Shown: positions 9,278 to 17,663 of the stretch, in pieces
How positions within the stretch are numbered: the stretch's first letter is position 1
Layout of the letters: each line of letters opens with the position of its first letter
From: Streptoverticillium olivoreticuli subsp. olivoreticuli
Lineage (GTDB): Bacteria > Actinomycetota > Actinomycetes > Streptomycetales > Streptomycetaceae
DNA length: 64,000 bases
Reading direction: 5' to 3'
Assembly: GCF_003391135.1 (NCBI RefSeq)
Contig: NZ_CP031455.1
Coordinates: forward strand, 6,432,001 to 6,496,000
Position numbers and translations under genes: made by a program
The notes under the pieces: generated by a model
Told to the model about the DNA's origin: nothing
Databases searched by the model: none
Seen by the model: the letters and a program-made list of their open reading frames with translations, nothing else

Positions 9278-10126
9278 GTGGCCAAGAAGCTCGCCGTCAT
9301 CGGTGCCGGACTGATGGGATCGGGCATCGCCCAGGTCTCCGCCCAGGCCGGCTGGGACGTCGTCCTGCGGGACGTCACCGACGCGGCGCTGCAGCGGGGC
9401 ACGGACGGCATCAAGGCTTCGTACGACCGGTTCGTCGCCAAGGGCAAGCTCGACGCGGACGCGGCCGGGCAGGCCCTCGCCCGGATCACCACCACCACCG
9501 ACCTCGACGGTGCCGCCGACGCGGACATCGTCGTCGAGGCGGTCTTCGAGGACGTCGACACCAAGCGGGACATCTTCCGCACCCTGGACGGCCTGGTGAA
9601 GGACGAGACGGTCCTCGCCTCCAACACCTCCGCCATCCCGATCACCAAGATCGCCGCCGCCACGCGGCGGCCCGAGCGGGTCGTCGGCACGCACTTCTTC
9701 TCGCCGGTGCCCATGATGCAGCTCTGCGAGCTGGTCCGCGGCCACAAGACCAGCGACGAAACCCTCGCCACCGCACGGGAGTTCGCGGAGGGCGTCGGCA
9801 AGACGTGCATCGTCGTCAACCGCGACGTCGCGGGCTTCGTCACCACCCGCCTCATCTCGGCGCTCGTCGTCGAGGCGGCGAAGCTCTACGAGTCGGGCGT
9901 GGCCACCGCCGAGGACATCGACATCGCCTGCAGGCTGGGCTTCGGCCACGCGATGGGCCCGCTGGCCACCGCCGACCTGACCGGCGTCGACATCCTGACG
10001 CACGCCACCGGGAACATCTACGCCGAGTGCCAGGACGAGAAGTTCGCGCCGCCGGAGATCATGCGCCGCATGGTCGACGCGGGAGACCTCGGCCGCAAGA
10101 GCGGTCAGGGCTTTTACCAGCACTGA
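9278..10126 (+). CDS. 3-hydroxybutyryl-CoA dehydrogenase
   Basis: This NAD(P)-dependent dehydrogenase interconverts acetoacetyl-CoA and 3-hydroxybutyryl-CoA in fatty acid and storage polymer metabolism. The 282 residues have an N-terminal Rossmann motif (AVIGAGLMGSGIA), the catalytic segment with His in GTHFFSPVPMMQLCELV and the C-terminal domain with GFGHAMGPLATADLTGVD. The GTG at 9278 (VAKKLAVIG) has AAGGGG six bases before it and is preferred to an upstream in-frame GTG at 9251. It is probably monocistronic; a small hairpin follows the stop. Confidence 0.93.
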   Translation: MAKKLAVIGAGLMGSGIAQVSAQAGWDVVLRDVTDAALQRGTDGIKASYDRFVAKGKLDADAAGQALARITTTTDLDGAADADIVVEAVFEDVDTKRDIFRTLDGLVKDETVLASNTSAIPITKIAAATRRPERVVGTHFFSPVPMMQLCELVRGHKTSDETLATAREFAEGVGKTCIVVNRDVAGFVTTRLISALVVEAAKLYESGVATAEDIDIACRLGFGHAMGPLATADLTGVDILTHATGNIYAECQDEKFAPPEIMRRMVDAGDLGRKSGQGFYQH

Positions 10127-10145
10127 CGGGACATCCGCTATCTGG

Positions 10146-10163
10146 TTCACCCGCGAGGGTGAA
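10146..10163 (+). terminator. Short GNRA-loop hairpin after the dehydrogenase gene
   Basis: TTCACCC (10146-10152) and GGGTGAA (10157-10163) form a perfect 7-bp stem closed by the tetraloop GCGA, which fits the stable GNRA class. It lies 19 bases after the stop. It could be a weak terminator or an RNA-stabilising element. Confidence 0.5.
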
Positions 10164-10262
10164 TTAGGTATCGGTTCGCCAATAAGCGGCAACCTTGTCG
10201 TGTGAGAGGCAGTCAGTTCTTTAGAACCTCATCCACATCACGCACCACTCCCGGGAGCGCAT

Positions 10263-10586
10263 ATGCACATCAGGGGCGACCACGCCGAACTGGTCGTCGG
10301 GGGGCGCCTCGACGTCCGCAGTGCGGCGGACGCCCGTACGGTCCTGCACTCCGCGCTCGACGCGGGCCGCGGTGACCTGGTGCTCGACCTCACCGAGCTG
10401 GACTCCTGGGACGCCACGGGGCTGGGCGTCATCATGGGCGCCCACCGCCGCGCCGGGCGCACCGGCCGGCGGCTGGTCCTGCGCGGAGTGCCCGACCGGA
10501 TGCAGCGGCTGCTGGTCGCCACCCGGCTGCACCGCATCCTCGCCATCGAGGGCGGCATCGAGGCCGAGTCCCTGCCCAGGGTGTGA
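10263..10586 (+). CDS. STAS domain protein, anti-anti-sigma factor type
   Basis: This is a 107-residue single-domain protein of the SpoIIAA/BldG class, which bind anti-sigma kinases and free sigma factors when unphosphorylated. It has the expected fold order: a first strand pair (HAELVVGGRLDVRSAADART), then DLVLDLTELDSWDATGLGVIMGAHR. The canonical acceptor stretch DSSGLG reads DATGLG here, so the acceptor would be Thr rather than Ser. The ATG at 10263 follows GGGAGCGCAT, with GGGAG at a short distance. No anti-sigma kinase gene is adjacent, so its partner is not visible. Confidence 0.85.
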   Translation: MHIRGDHAELVVGGRLDVRSAADARTVLHSALDAGRGDLVLDLTELDSWDATGLGVIMGAHRRAGRTGRRLVLRGVPDRMQRLLVATRLHRILAIEGGIEAESLPRV

Positions 10587-10922
10587 GACGCCGGAGGGGC
10601 GCATGGGGGAGCGGGGGAATTGCGAGGAAGGGCCCGGCCCGGGGCCGTTGGGGCGTCCGTGCCCCGCTCCGGCTTTCGCCCGCTTCGTCCGCCGATCCTC
10701 ACGAGACTGTGACGTCCCCCGGGCGGCGGGGCCCCACCGGATTCATGGATACTGTGCGCAGGTCTGAGGTTCGGTTTTCCCGCCGCATAAGGCCGTACAA
10801 CCATGCCCACACGGCGGGCACCGGACCCTGAGCGCCGGCCGGGCGGCACCCGGCCGAAGTCGAGGGAGTGCGGACAGGCCGGGAGGGCACGACGGCACGC
10901 CACGCATTTGGGGGCTTTCACC
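10587..10922. other. 336-bp non-coding region upstream of the large ATPase
   Basis: No convincing gene is visible. The stretch contains a G-rich part after the STAS stop and a somewhat less GC-rich part around 10735-10800 that probably holds the ATPase promoter. I cannot define the boxes confidently. An in-frame ATG at 10803 would lengthen the ATPase by 40 residues, but those residues look like non-coding readthrough. Confidence 0.5.
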
Positions 10923-13565
10923 ATGGACCCGACGAACCGATCCGAGGAATTCGGCGACGGCGCCCACGAGCCCGCCACCGACGGCGGCCCGGCGCGGGAG
11001 ACGCAGGGTCAGGAGAGCGGCGGGCAGGGGCCCGCGCCCGTCCGCGTCGTCCGGCTGGTCGCCGGCGACTACGTCCTCACCGTCAACCCGGTCGACGGCA
11101 GCGAGATCGAACCCTGCCTGCCCGGGCAGCAGCCCGGCCGCCCCGGCAAGCACGGCCCCGCCGAGCGCGCCGAGCGGCTCCGCGCCGCGGGCCCGCCGCC
11201 GCCCGCCCGCGCGGCCGGCCCCGAACTCCCCCTGCTGGAACGGCAGGAGGAGCGCGAGCGACTCGTCCGGCTGCTCTCGCGCGGCCGTTCCGTACGCCTG
11301 ACCGGCCCGTCCGGCTCCGGCCGCAGTGCCCTGCTCGACGCCGTCGCCGCGGACTGCGCGGACCTCGCGCCGGACGGCGTCGTGCGCCTCAGCGGCCACC
11401 ACCGCACCACCACCGACCTGCTGTACGAGCTCTTCGCCGCCGTCCACGACGCGCCGCTGCACCGGCCCGACCGGGCCGAACTCCTGGCGCTGGTCCACGA
11501 GATCGGCGCGGTCGTCGTCCTGGACGACCTCGAATTCGGCGGCGGCGCGCTCGACGAGCTCCTCGACGCCACCCCCGAGTGCGCGTTCCTCCTCTCGGCC
11601 ACGCCCGAGATCGCCGCGCCCTCCGCCGACTCCCACCTCGAAGAGGTCTTCCTCGGCGGGCTCGACCGCACCGGCTGCCTGGAGCTGCTGGAGCACGCCG
11701 TCGGCCGACCGCTCAGCGACGAGGAGGCCGACTGGGCGGCGGACCTGTGGTTCGCGTCCGAGGGGCTGCCGCTGCGCTTCGTCCAGGCGGGGGCGCTGCT
11801 GCGGCAGCGTGACAACCCGCCGGGCGCGGAGGCGGCCGTGGCCGACGAGTTCGGCGTCTTCGCCGAGCGGCCCTACGTCGCCGCCGCCGAGACCGCCGAC
11901 CCGGAGCCCGCCGCCGCGGCCGACCGGTCCGACGTGCCGCTGCCCGCCCTCGCCTCGGCCACGGCCCCCGCGCCCCGGCTCGCCTCCCGGCTCGGCGAGG
12001 CCGCCCGCGACACCCTGCGCTTCGCCGTCGCCCTCGGCGGCGAGGTCCCGCACCAGGCGCACCTGCCCGCCCTCGTGGGCGACACCCACGCCGACGCGGC
12101 CCTCGGCGAACTCCTCGCCGCAGGGCTGATCACCGCCACCGGCGCGCACTACCGGCTGGCGGCGGGCGTCGCCGACCAGCTGCTCGCGGAGGGGTACGGA
12201 CGGGACTCCGCCGACCTCGCGCACTCCGCCGCCCAGCACTACGGCTGGTGGACCGGGCACCCCTCCGTCACCCCCGAGCGGGCCGCCCAGGAGGCCGACG
12301 CGATCCTCGCCGCGCTGGCGGCCTCGGCCACCGACGGCGAGGCCGCGCACGCGGAAGCGGCGGTGCGGCTGGCCCGCACGGCGGCACCCGCCTTCGCGGC
12401 GGCCCTGCACTGGAGCGCGTGGGAGCGCTGCCTGCGGCACGGCCAGGCCGCGGCCCGGCGGGCGGGTGAGGTCGGTGAAGAGGCGTACTTCCACCACGAG
12501 TTGGGCGTGCTCGCCCTGTGCACCGGCAACATCGACCGGGCGCGCGCCGAGCTGGAGGCGTCCGTCGGGATGCGCGGGGTGCTGGCGGACAAACGCGGTG
12601 CCATAGCGGGCCGTCGCGCCCTCGCCCTCGTCGCCGACCGCTCCGGTCGGACGCCGAACGGGCCCGCGGTGCCACGGACCGAGCCCGGCGCGACCCCGGC
12701 GGCCCCCGTGCCGTCCGCGCCGGCCCCCGCCTTCCCGCCGCCGGTGCCCCCGGCCGCCCGGCCGACCGCCGGTGAGGAGATCCCCGACGCGCGCCGCGAG
12801 GAGTCGGCCACGCCGCCCTCCGCGATGCCGGCGGCGCCCTTCGTCACGCCCGTCGACCAGGACCGCGTCACGACCGAGGCCATCAACAGGCTCGGCGCGG
12901 GCGCGGGTTCGGTCGGCGGCGCGGGCAAGCGCCTGTCGTCCCAGCCGTGGGCGAGAAAGCTGATGGTGAGCGGCAGCCGGCGCAATCTCGCCGCGGCGGG
13001 CGCCGGGGCGCTGCTCGCCGCCGTGCTCGGCACCGTCGTGACGCTCGGCGCCACGTCCGGCAGCCACGACGGGGACGCCTCCGACGGCAAGGTGACGCCC
13101 GACCGGTCCGCGTCGCAGCAGGACGGCGACAACAGCCTCACCGCGGATCAGCCGCGGCCGGGCGAGGCGGGGCACGCGCAGGTGCCGGGACAGCCGGGGA
13201 AGCCCGGTCAGTCGGCCTCTCCGGGGGCGTCGGGCAGCGCGTCCCCCGGCGCGTCCGGCAGTTCGGCTCCTAGCGCGGGGCCGAGCAGCGGCGGCAAGCC
13301 GTCCGGTGGGCCGTCGCAGCCTTCGACTCCGTCGGAGTCGCCTTCCAAGCAGCCCACGAAGGACCCGACCACGCCGCCCGTTCCGTCCAAGGACCCGACG
13401 AAGGACCCGACGAAGGGCCCCACCTCTCCGCCGGTGACTCCGTCGCAGCCGCCGACGGGCGGGGGCGGGTCGAGTTCGGTGGCCGGACCGCCGACCGGTG
13501 GCCACTCGGCGGGCTCCTCCGGCAGCCGTCCGTCGGACGGGGGCGCGGGCAGCCCTTCGGCGTAG
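10923..13565 (+). CDS. Membrane-anchored P-loop ATPase with Pro/Ser-rich external tail
   Basis: This large conserved Streptomyces protein has an unknown role. The 880 residues divide into a short acidic N terminus, a P-loop ATPase (Walker A GPSGSGRSA about 128-136; Walker B AVVVLDDLEF about 197-206), a winged-helix or helical region (about 330-430), a TPR-like Ala-rich part (about 470-560), a Pro-rich linker, one membrane helix (about 690-710) and a low-complexity tail of roughly 165 residues with SPGASGS and KDPTKDPTKGPT repeats, probably outside the cell. ATG 10923 (MDPTNRSEEF) is chosen over 10803. The layout suggests an ATP-dependent signalling or wall-associated protein, but that is inference. 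Confidence 0.8.
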   Translation: MDPTNRSEEFGDGAHEPATDGGPARETQGQESGGQGPAPVRVVRLVAGDYVLTVNPVDGSEIEPCLPGQQPGRPGKHGPAERAERLRAAGPPPPARAAGPELPLLERQEERERLVRLLSRGRSVRLTGPSGSGRSALLDAVAADCADLAPDGVVRLSGHHRTTTDLLYELFAAVHDAPLHRPDRAELLALVHEIGAVVVLDDLEFGGGALDELLDATPECAFLLSATPEIAAPSADSHLEEVFLGGLDRTGCLELLEHAVGRPLSDEEADWAADLWFASEGLPLRFVQAGALLRQRDNPPGAEAAVADEFGVFAERPYVAAAETADPEPAAAADRSDVPLPALASATAPAPRLASRLGEAARDTLRFAVALGGEVPHQAHLPALVGDTHADAALGELLAAGLITATGAHYRLAAGVADQLLAEGYGRDSADLAHSAAQHYGWWTGHPSVTPERAAQEADAILAALAASATDGEAAHAEAAVRLARTAAPAFAAALHWSAWERCLRHGQAAARRAGEVGEEAYFHHELGVLALCTGNIDRARAELEASVGMRGVLADKRGAIAGRRALALVADRSGRTPNGPAVPRTEPGATPAAPVPSAPAPAFPPPVPPAARPTAGEEIPDARREESATPPSAMPAAPFVTPVDQDRVTTEAINRLGAGAGSVGGAGKRLSSQPWARKLMVSGSRRNLAAAGAGALLAAVLGTVVTLGATSGSHDGDASDGKVTPDRSASQQDGDNSLTADQPRPGEAGHAQVPGQPGKPGQSASPGASGSASPGASGSSAPSAGPSSGGKPSGGPSQPSTPSESPSKQPTKDPTTPPVPSKDPTKDPTKGPTSPPVTPSQPPTGGGGSSSVAGPPTGGHSAGSSGSRPSDGGAGSPSA

Positions 13566-13590
13566 CGGGGGTTTCTTTTCCCCTACCCGC

Positions 13591-13697
13591 CCCTTCCCGC
13601 AACTGGGGGCTCTGCCCCCAGCCCCCCGACGCGGCTTCGCCGCGTGTCCTCAAACGCCGGACGGGCTGGATTCCCAGCCCGTCCGGCGTTTGAGGAC
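13591..13697. terminator. Bidirectional terminator inside a dispersed intergenic repeat
   Basis: A perfect 24-bp stem (13646-13669 with 13674-13697; core CAAACGCCGGACGGGCTGG) with loop ATTC lies between two convergent genes. Just before it are a second hairpin CTGGGGGC-TCT-GCCCCCAG (13603-13621) and a GC palindrome. The whole mosaic recurs, with only one arm of the long stem, at 19868-19955, and the core of the stem returns at 44355-44387. Confidence 0.85.
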
Positions 13698-13736
13698 AGC
13701 GCCGCAGGCGCTCGGCCTGCGGCTGACACACCCAGG

Positions 13737-14399
13737 TCAGAAAAGACGAAGCTTGTCGTCCTCGATGCCGCGCATCGCGTCGTAGTCGAGGACGAGGCAG
13801 CCGATGCCGCGGTCCGTCGCCAGGACGCGGGCCTGCGGCTTGATCTCCTGTGCGGCGAAGACGCCCCGGACGGGCGCGAGGTGCGGATCGCGGTTGAGCA
13901 GCTCCAGGTAGCGCGTGAGCTGTTCCACACCGTCGATGTCGCCGCGCCGCTTCAGCTCCACGGCCACCGTCGCGCCGTCCGCGTCGCGGCAGAGGATGTC
14001 CACGGGCCCGATCGCCGTCGGGTACTCCCGGCGGATCAGCGTGTAGCCCTCGCCGAGCGTCTCGATCCGGTCGGCCAGCAGCTCCTGGAGGTGCGCTTCC
14101 ACGCCGTCCTTGATCAGGCCCGGGTCGACGCCGAGTTCATGGGAGGAATCGTGCAGCACTTCCTCCATAGTGATGATCAGCTTCTCGCCCGCCTTGTTGA
14201 CCACCGTCCACACGGAGCCGTCCCCCTCCTTGAGGGTGCACGGCGGGGACATCCAGTTGAGGGGTTTGTAGGCCCTGTCGTCCGCGTGGATGGAGACACT
14301 GCCGTCCGCCTTGACGAGGATCAGTCGCGGGGCGGAGGGGAGGTGGGCGGTGAGCCGGCCCGCGTAGTCCACGGAGCAACGGGCGATGACGAGACGCAT
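13737..14399 (-). CDS. nucS: Endonuclease NucS, non-canonical mismatch repair
   Basis: NucS cuts both strands at base-base mismatches and replaces MutS/MutL in most actinobacteria. The 220 residues have the N-terminal DNA-binding dimer domain and a C-terminal RecB-like nuclease with G131-P-V-D134 and E148-L-K150 as the metal-binding residues, in GPVDILCRD and VAVELKRR. The C terminus DDKLRLF matches a sliding-clamp-binding tail, as known for this family. ATG 14399 gives the family-typical MRLVIARCSVDYAGRL. It converges with the ATPase gene across a strong hairpin and is divergent from the SCO5389-type gene. Confidence 0.95.
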   Translation of the reverse strand: MRLVIARCSVDYAGRLTAHLPSAPRLILVKADGSVSIHADDRAYKPLNWMSPPCTLKEGDGSVWTVVNKAGEKLIITMEEVLHDSSHELGVDPGLIKDGVEAHLQELLADRIETLGEGYTLIRREYPTAIGPVDILCRDADGATVAVELKRRGDIDGVEQLTRYLELLNRDPHLAPVRGVFAAQEIKPQARVLATDRGIGCLVLDYDAMRGIEDDKLRLF

Positions 14400-14630
14400 G
14401 GTGAGTCACGCTACTCGACACCCGCCCCTCGGCGCGATTCGCCCTTGTTGAACCCCTTCGGCGGTACCGCCGAACGCCCTGGGCCGTGGCCGGTTGTTGT
14501 GCCGTTCTCCTGGTGCCCCCGCAGTGGCCGATTTACCGTTGAAGCGGGCGGTCGCCGTACGGGCACAGGGCGTCGTCGTCCGCTCGCCCATCCCTGAGAC
14601 CCCGCTCGCGGGGTCGCGAGAGGAGAACTC

Positions 14631-15023
14631 ATGTCGCTCGACGTCTCACCGGCCCTCCTTGAACAGGCCGAGCGAGGCGAGGTCGACGAAGCGGAATTCG
14701 TCGACTGCGTCCGGACCTCCCTGCCGTATGCGTGGGAGATGATCAGCTCCCTGGTGGCCCGGCTCAAGATCGACGGTGGCGAGTTCGCCGACAACCAGAC
14801 GCCTCCGCCGGACGAGCAGGCCCGTGGCCAGCTGCTGCGGGCCCTGGCGAGTGACGCGATCCGCGGTGCGCTTGAGCGGCACTTCGGCGTGCGCCTGGCG
14901 TTCCAGAACTGCCACCGGGTGGCGGTCTTCCCGCTCGACCCGTCGGCCGACGACCGCCTCGCCCGCTTCACCTCGATCCGCGGCCAGCTGCTGAATCAGT
15001 CCCCGATCCTGCGGGACTGCTGA
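14631..15023 (+). CDS. SCO5389 family protein
   Basis: This 130-residue acidic soluble protein is conserved across Streptomyces in the same position beside nucS; no biochemical function is known to me. It has no signal peptide or membrane helix and reads MSLDVSPALLEQAERGEVDEAEF at the start, with a conserved core LPYAWEMISSLVARL and ALERHFGVRLAFQNCHRVAVF. The ATG at 14631 is preceded by GAGAGGAG at a good distance. The strict conservation of position next to a repair nuclease hints at, but does not establish, a link with DNA maintenance. Confidence 0.8.
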   Translation: MSLDVSPALLEQAERGEVDEAEFVDCVRTSLPYAWEMISSLVARLKIDGGEFADNQTPPPDEQARGQLLRALASDAIRGALERHFGVRLAFQNCHRVAVFPLDPSADDRLARFTSIRGQLLNQSPILRDC

Positions 15024-15173
15024 CGCATCCGTGCTGCCGCTCCGCACGCGGGAGGTGCGATCAGTGCCGGGCGGCAGCTCTGGGGACGGTGCGTTGCCGG
15101 GTGCGGGCCTGTTGCTGCCTGCGGCGGGAGCGCCCTTCGGGCACGTCCTCAAACTGCGGGCCGCAACGGATGG

Positions 15174-16199
15174 TCAGGTGAGCAGTGGCAGTACCTCGGA
15201 GCCCAGCCGGCGGAGGTTCTCCTCGGTGGCGGCCAGGTCGCCGGAGCCCTCGGCCAGCAGGGCGAAGCGGGTGATGCCCGTGCGCTCGGAGGTGGCCGCG
15301 AGGCGGTCCGCGCACAGCCGCGGCGGGCCCACCGGGTGGAGCTCGCAGAGCCGCTGGGTGTACGCGAGCGGGTCGCGCATCCGCCGCGGCCTGCCGTCGA
15401 CCGTCTCATAGGCGGCGAGCCCGTGGTGGAACCAGCCCGGCATGGCCTTGGCGAGGGTCTCCGCCGCCTCCTGCCGCCTGTCCCCGACCTGGGCGACACC
15501 GGCCGACACATGGCCCGCCGCCGCCACCTCCTCGGGTGAACTCCCGGCCTCCAGCGCGCACTTGCGCCAGAAGGCGACCATCTCCGCCTTCTCCTCGTCG
15601 GCGCTGTGCATCCCGAGCAGCATCGGCAGCCCGTGCGCGGCCGCCAGCCGGACGCTCGCGGGCGAGGTGCAGGCGAGGAGCACCGGCGGGCCGGAACGAT
15701 CCTCCAGATCGTCCGGGCGCGGCACGACGGGCACTTCGCGGAAGTGGAAGCGGGGCCCGGTCGCGCTCACCCGGGGCGTGCGCAGCCACCGCATCAGCAG
15801 GTCGAGCGACTCGGGGAACCCCTCCTCGTACGCCTCCAGGCCGGTGCCGAAGACCTCAAGGTCGACCCAGGGGCCGCCGCGGCCCACCCCCAGCGTGAAC
15901 CGGCCCTCGGAGGCGAGGTGCAGCAGCGCCGCCTGCTCGCCCAGCGCCACGGGGTGCACGGTGGGCAGCACGCTCACCGCCGTTCCCACCTCGATCCGCC
16001 GGGTGCGCCCCAGCATCAGCCCGGCCAGCGTCACCGCCGACGGGCAGACCCCGTACGGAATGAAGTGGTGCTCCGCGAGCCAGACCGCGTCCAGCCCGGC
16101 CTCCTCGGCGACCACCGCCGTCCGGACGGCCCGGTGCAGTGCCTCCCCATGCCCCTGGCCGGGGAACTGCGCGGCCAGGACGAATGCTCCAACGCGCAT
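15174..16199 (-). CDS. LLM class flavin-dependent oxidoreductase
   Basis: This is a luciferase-like monooxygenase that would use reduced flavin (FMNH2 or F420H2) to oxidise an unknown substrate. The 341 residues form the TIM-barrel type of the family: N terminus MRVGAFVLAAQFPG, then DAVWLAEHHFIPYGVCPS, RTRRIEVGTAVSVLPTVHPVALGEQAALL and the cofactor-site segment GRFTLGVGRGGPW. ATG 16199 is chosen; the frame is open for 12 further codons upstream but they do not resemble the family. The gene is alone. Its 3' flank up to the SCO5389-type gene includes half of a GC-rich inverted repeat. Confidence 0.9.
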   Translation of the reverse strand: MRVGAFVLAAQFPGQGHGEALHRAVRTAVVAEEAGLDAVWLAEHHFIPYGVCPSAVTLAGLMLGRTRRIEVGTAVSVLPTVHPVALGEQAALLHLASEGRFTLGVGRGGPWVDLEVFGTGLEAYEEGFPESLDLLMRWLRTPRVSATGPRFHFREVPVVPRPDDLEDRSGPPVLLACTSPASVRLAAAHGLPMLLGMHSADEEKAEMVAFWRKCALEAGSSPEEVAAAGHVSAGVAQVGDRRQEAAETLAKAMPGWFHHGLAAYETVDGRPRRMRDPLAYTQRLCELHPVGPPRLCADRLAATSERTGITRFALLAEGSGDLAATEENLRRLGSEVLPLLT

Positions 16200-16404
16200 C
16201 GCTCTCAATCTCCTTGCTGGCGACCGACGCGGCATCCCCCACCGGAATCAACGGCTGACACGTGCCATGGGCACGGCCTCGCGTTAAGTTTTAACGATGA
16301 TCGGAGAGTGCTCGGGTGGTGCTTGAGGGATGCCCGCCCGGGACGGTGACGGTGACGCGTAACCTGGTTACGGCCCGTAGCTCCCCAGACCTCCGAGGTG
16401 CCCC

Positions 16405-16737
16405 GTGTCCCCGCGCCGAAACCGCCCGCGAGGCGGCGCAGAACATCAAGCCGACGCCCCGCGCGAGTTCGTCGGCGACCGCTACGGCCTGGAGCACAGC
16501 GAGAGCTGGCAGGGCGAGGACTGGGCCGTCCGCACGGTCGGCGGCGGCGCGGCGGCGAAGCACTACCGGTGCCCGGGGTGCGACCAGGAGATCCCGCCCG
16601 GTGTCCCGCACCTCGTCGCGTGGCCGCTCCACGGCGGCGGCGTGGAGGACCGGCGGCACTGGCACAAGGCGTGCTGGAACGCGAAGGACCGCCGGAGCGC
16701 GCGGCTCCAGCGGTCCCGTAACGCGCCTCGGTATTGA
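16405..16737 (+). CDS. Small Cys/His-rich conserved protein, possible zinc ribbon
   Basis: This 110-residue protein is basic and lacks membrane segments. Its centre has CPGCDQEIPPGVPHLVAW followed by RRHWHKACW, a C-x2-C ... H-x2-C spacing (with an extra His) compatible with a single zinc-binding site. A similar product is conserved in Streptomyces at this place but I know of no function; old annotations as an ATP/GTP-binding protein have no visible motif support. GTG 16405 starts it. It converges with the ABC permease gene. Confidence 0.72.
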   Translation: MSPRRNRPRGGAEHQADAPREFVGDRYGLEHSESWQGEDWAVRTVGGGAAAKHYRCPGCDQEIPPGVPHLVAWPLHGGGVEDRRHWHKACWNAKDRRSARLQRSRNAPRY

Positions 16738-16769
16738 GGCGATCGGCCGGCTTCCGGCCGGCCGCGGTC

Positions 16770-17663
16770 CTACGCGTCGCGCTTCATCAGGGCCGCGTAC
16801 GCGCCGCCCAGGGCGACCGCCACCACACCCATCATGATCCAGACCGGGTCCCAGCCCGTGGGGCCGGAGGAGTCGGGCCCGTCGGTACCCGAGGCGAAGA
16901 GCACGAACAGCTCGTACGGGATCGAGTACTGGAGCAGGAACTTCCGTACCTCCGACAGCGCGCTCGCGTACATGAACATCGTCATGACCAGCGGCAGCAG
17001 CATCAGGCCGAGCATCGCCGTGATCGCCCCCGCGGAGTGCCGCACGATCGTGCCCACGGCCAGCGCCAGCAGCCCGATCAGCGCCACGAACAGGCTGACG
17101 CCGACCGTCGCGCGCAGCCACATCTCACCCGTCGTGCGGTCGGTCCACTGCCCCTGGAGCATCGACTCGGCGACCATGCCGACCAGCGTCGTCGACACCA
17201 GGGTGATCGTGAACACCAGCAGGAAGAAGACGATCGCCTTCGCCGTCAGCACGCGGGCGCGGTTCGGGCAGGCGGTCAGCGTGGTGCGGATCATCCCCGT
17301 GCCGAACTCGGAGGAGATCGTCAGCACACCGAGCGTGATGACGCAGATGACACCGAGCAGCACGCCGAAGACGCCGAAGCTCAGCGCCGACATGTCCTTC
17401 CCGCCGCCGCCGTTGTCGTCGACGGCGGTGGCCGCCGCCGCGATCGCGCAGCCGATGCCGAAGACCAGCGCGACCATGACGCCCAGCGTCCACATCGTGG
17501 ACCGCAGCGAGCGGATCTTGGTCCACTCGGAGGCGAGCGCGTCGGCGAGGGTCGCCTTCCGCACCGGGATCGGGGAGAGGTACCCGCCGGTCCACTGAGG
17601 GGCCTCCGGCGCGAAGGCCGGTGCCTGCGGCGCGGCCGGCTGCGGGTGCTGGGGGGCGGTCAT
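16770..17663 (-). CDS. ABC transporter permease, ABC-2 type
   Basis: This is the membrane half of an exporter of unknown substrate. The 297 residues open with a Pro-rich cytoplasmic leader, then the typical ABC2 entry SEWTKIRSLRSTMWTLG and about six helices, including SSEFGTGMIRTTLTACPNRARVLTAK, a hallmark of this permease group. The ATG at 17663 overlaps the ATP-binding gene stop in ATGA, so the two are coupled. It is a paralogue of the permease at 19962-20732, with which it shares the SEWTKI(R/K)S(L/V)RST(M/V)WTLG segment. Confidence 0.92.
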   Translation of the reverse strand: MTAPQHPQPAAPQAPAFAPEAPQWTGGYLSPIPVRKATLADALASEWTKIRSLRSTMWTLGVMVALVFGIGCAIAAAATAVDDNGGGGKDMSALSFGVFGVLLGVICVITLGVLTISSEFGTGMIRTTLTACPNRARVLTAKAIVFFLLVFTITLVSTTLVGMVAESMLQGQWTDRTTGEMWLRATVGVSLFVALIGLLALAVGTIVRHSAGAITAMLGLMLLPLVMTMFMYASALSEVRKFLLQYSIPYELFVLFASGTDGPDSSGPTGWDPVWIMMGVVAVALGGAYAALMKRDA

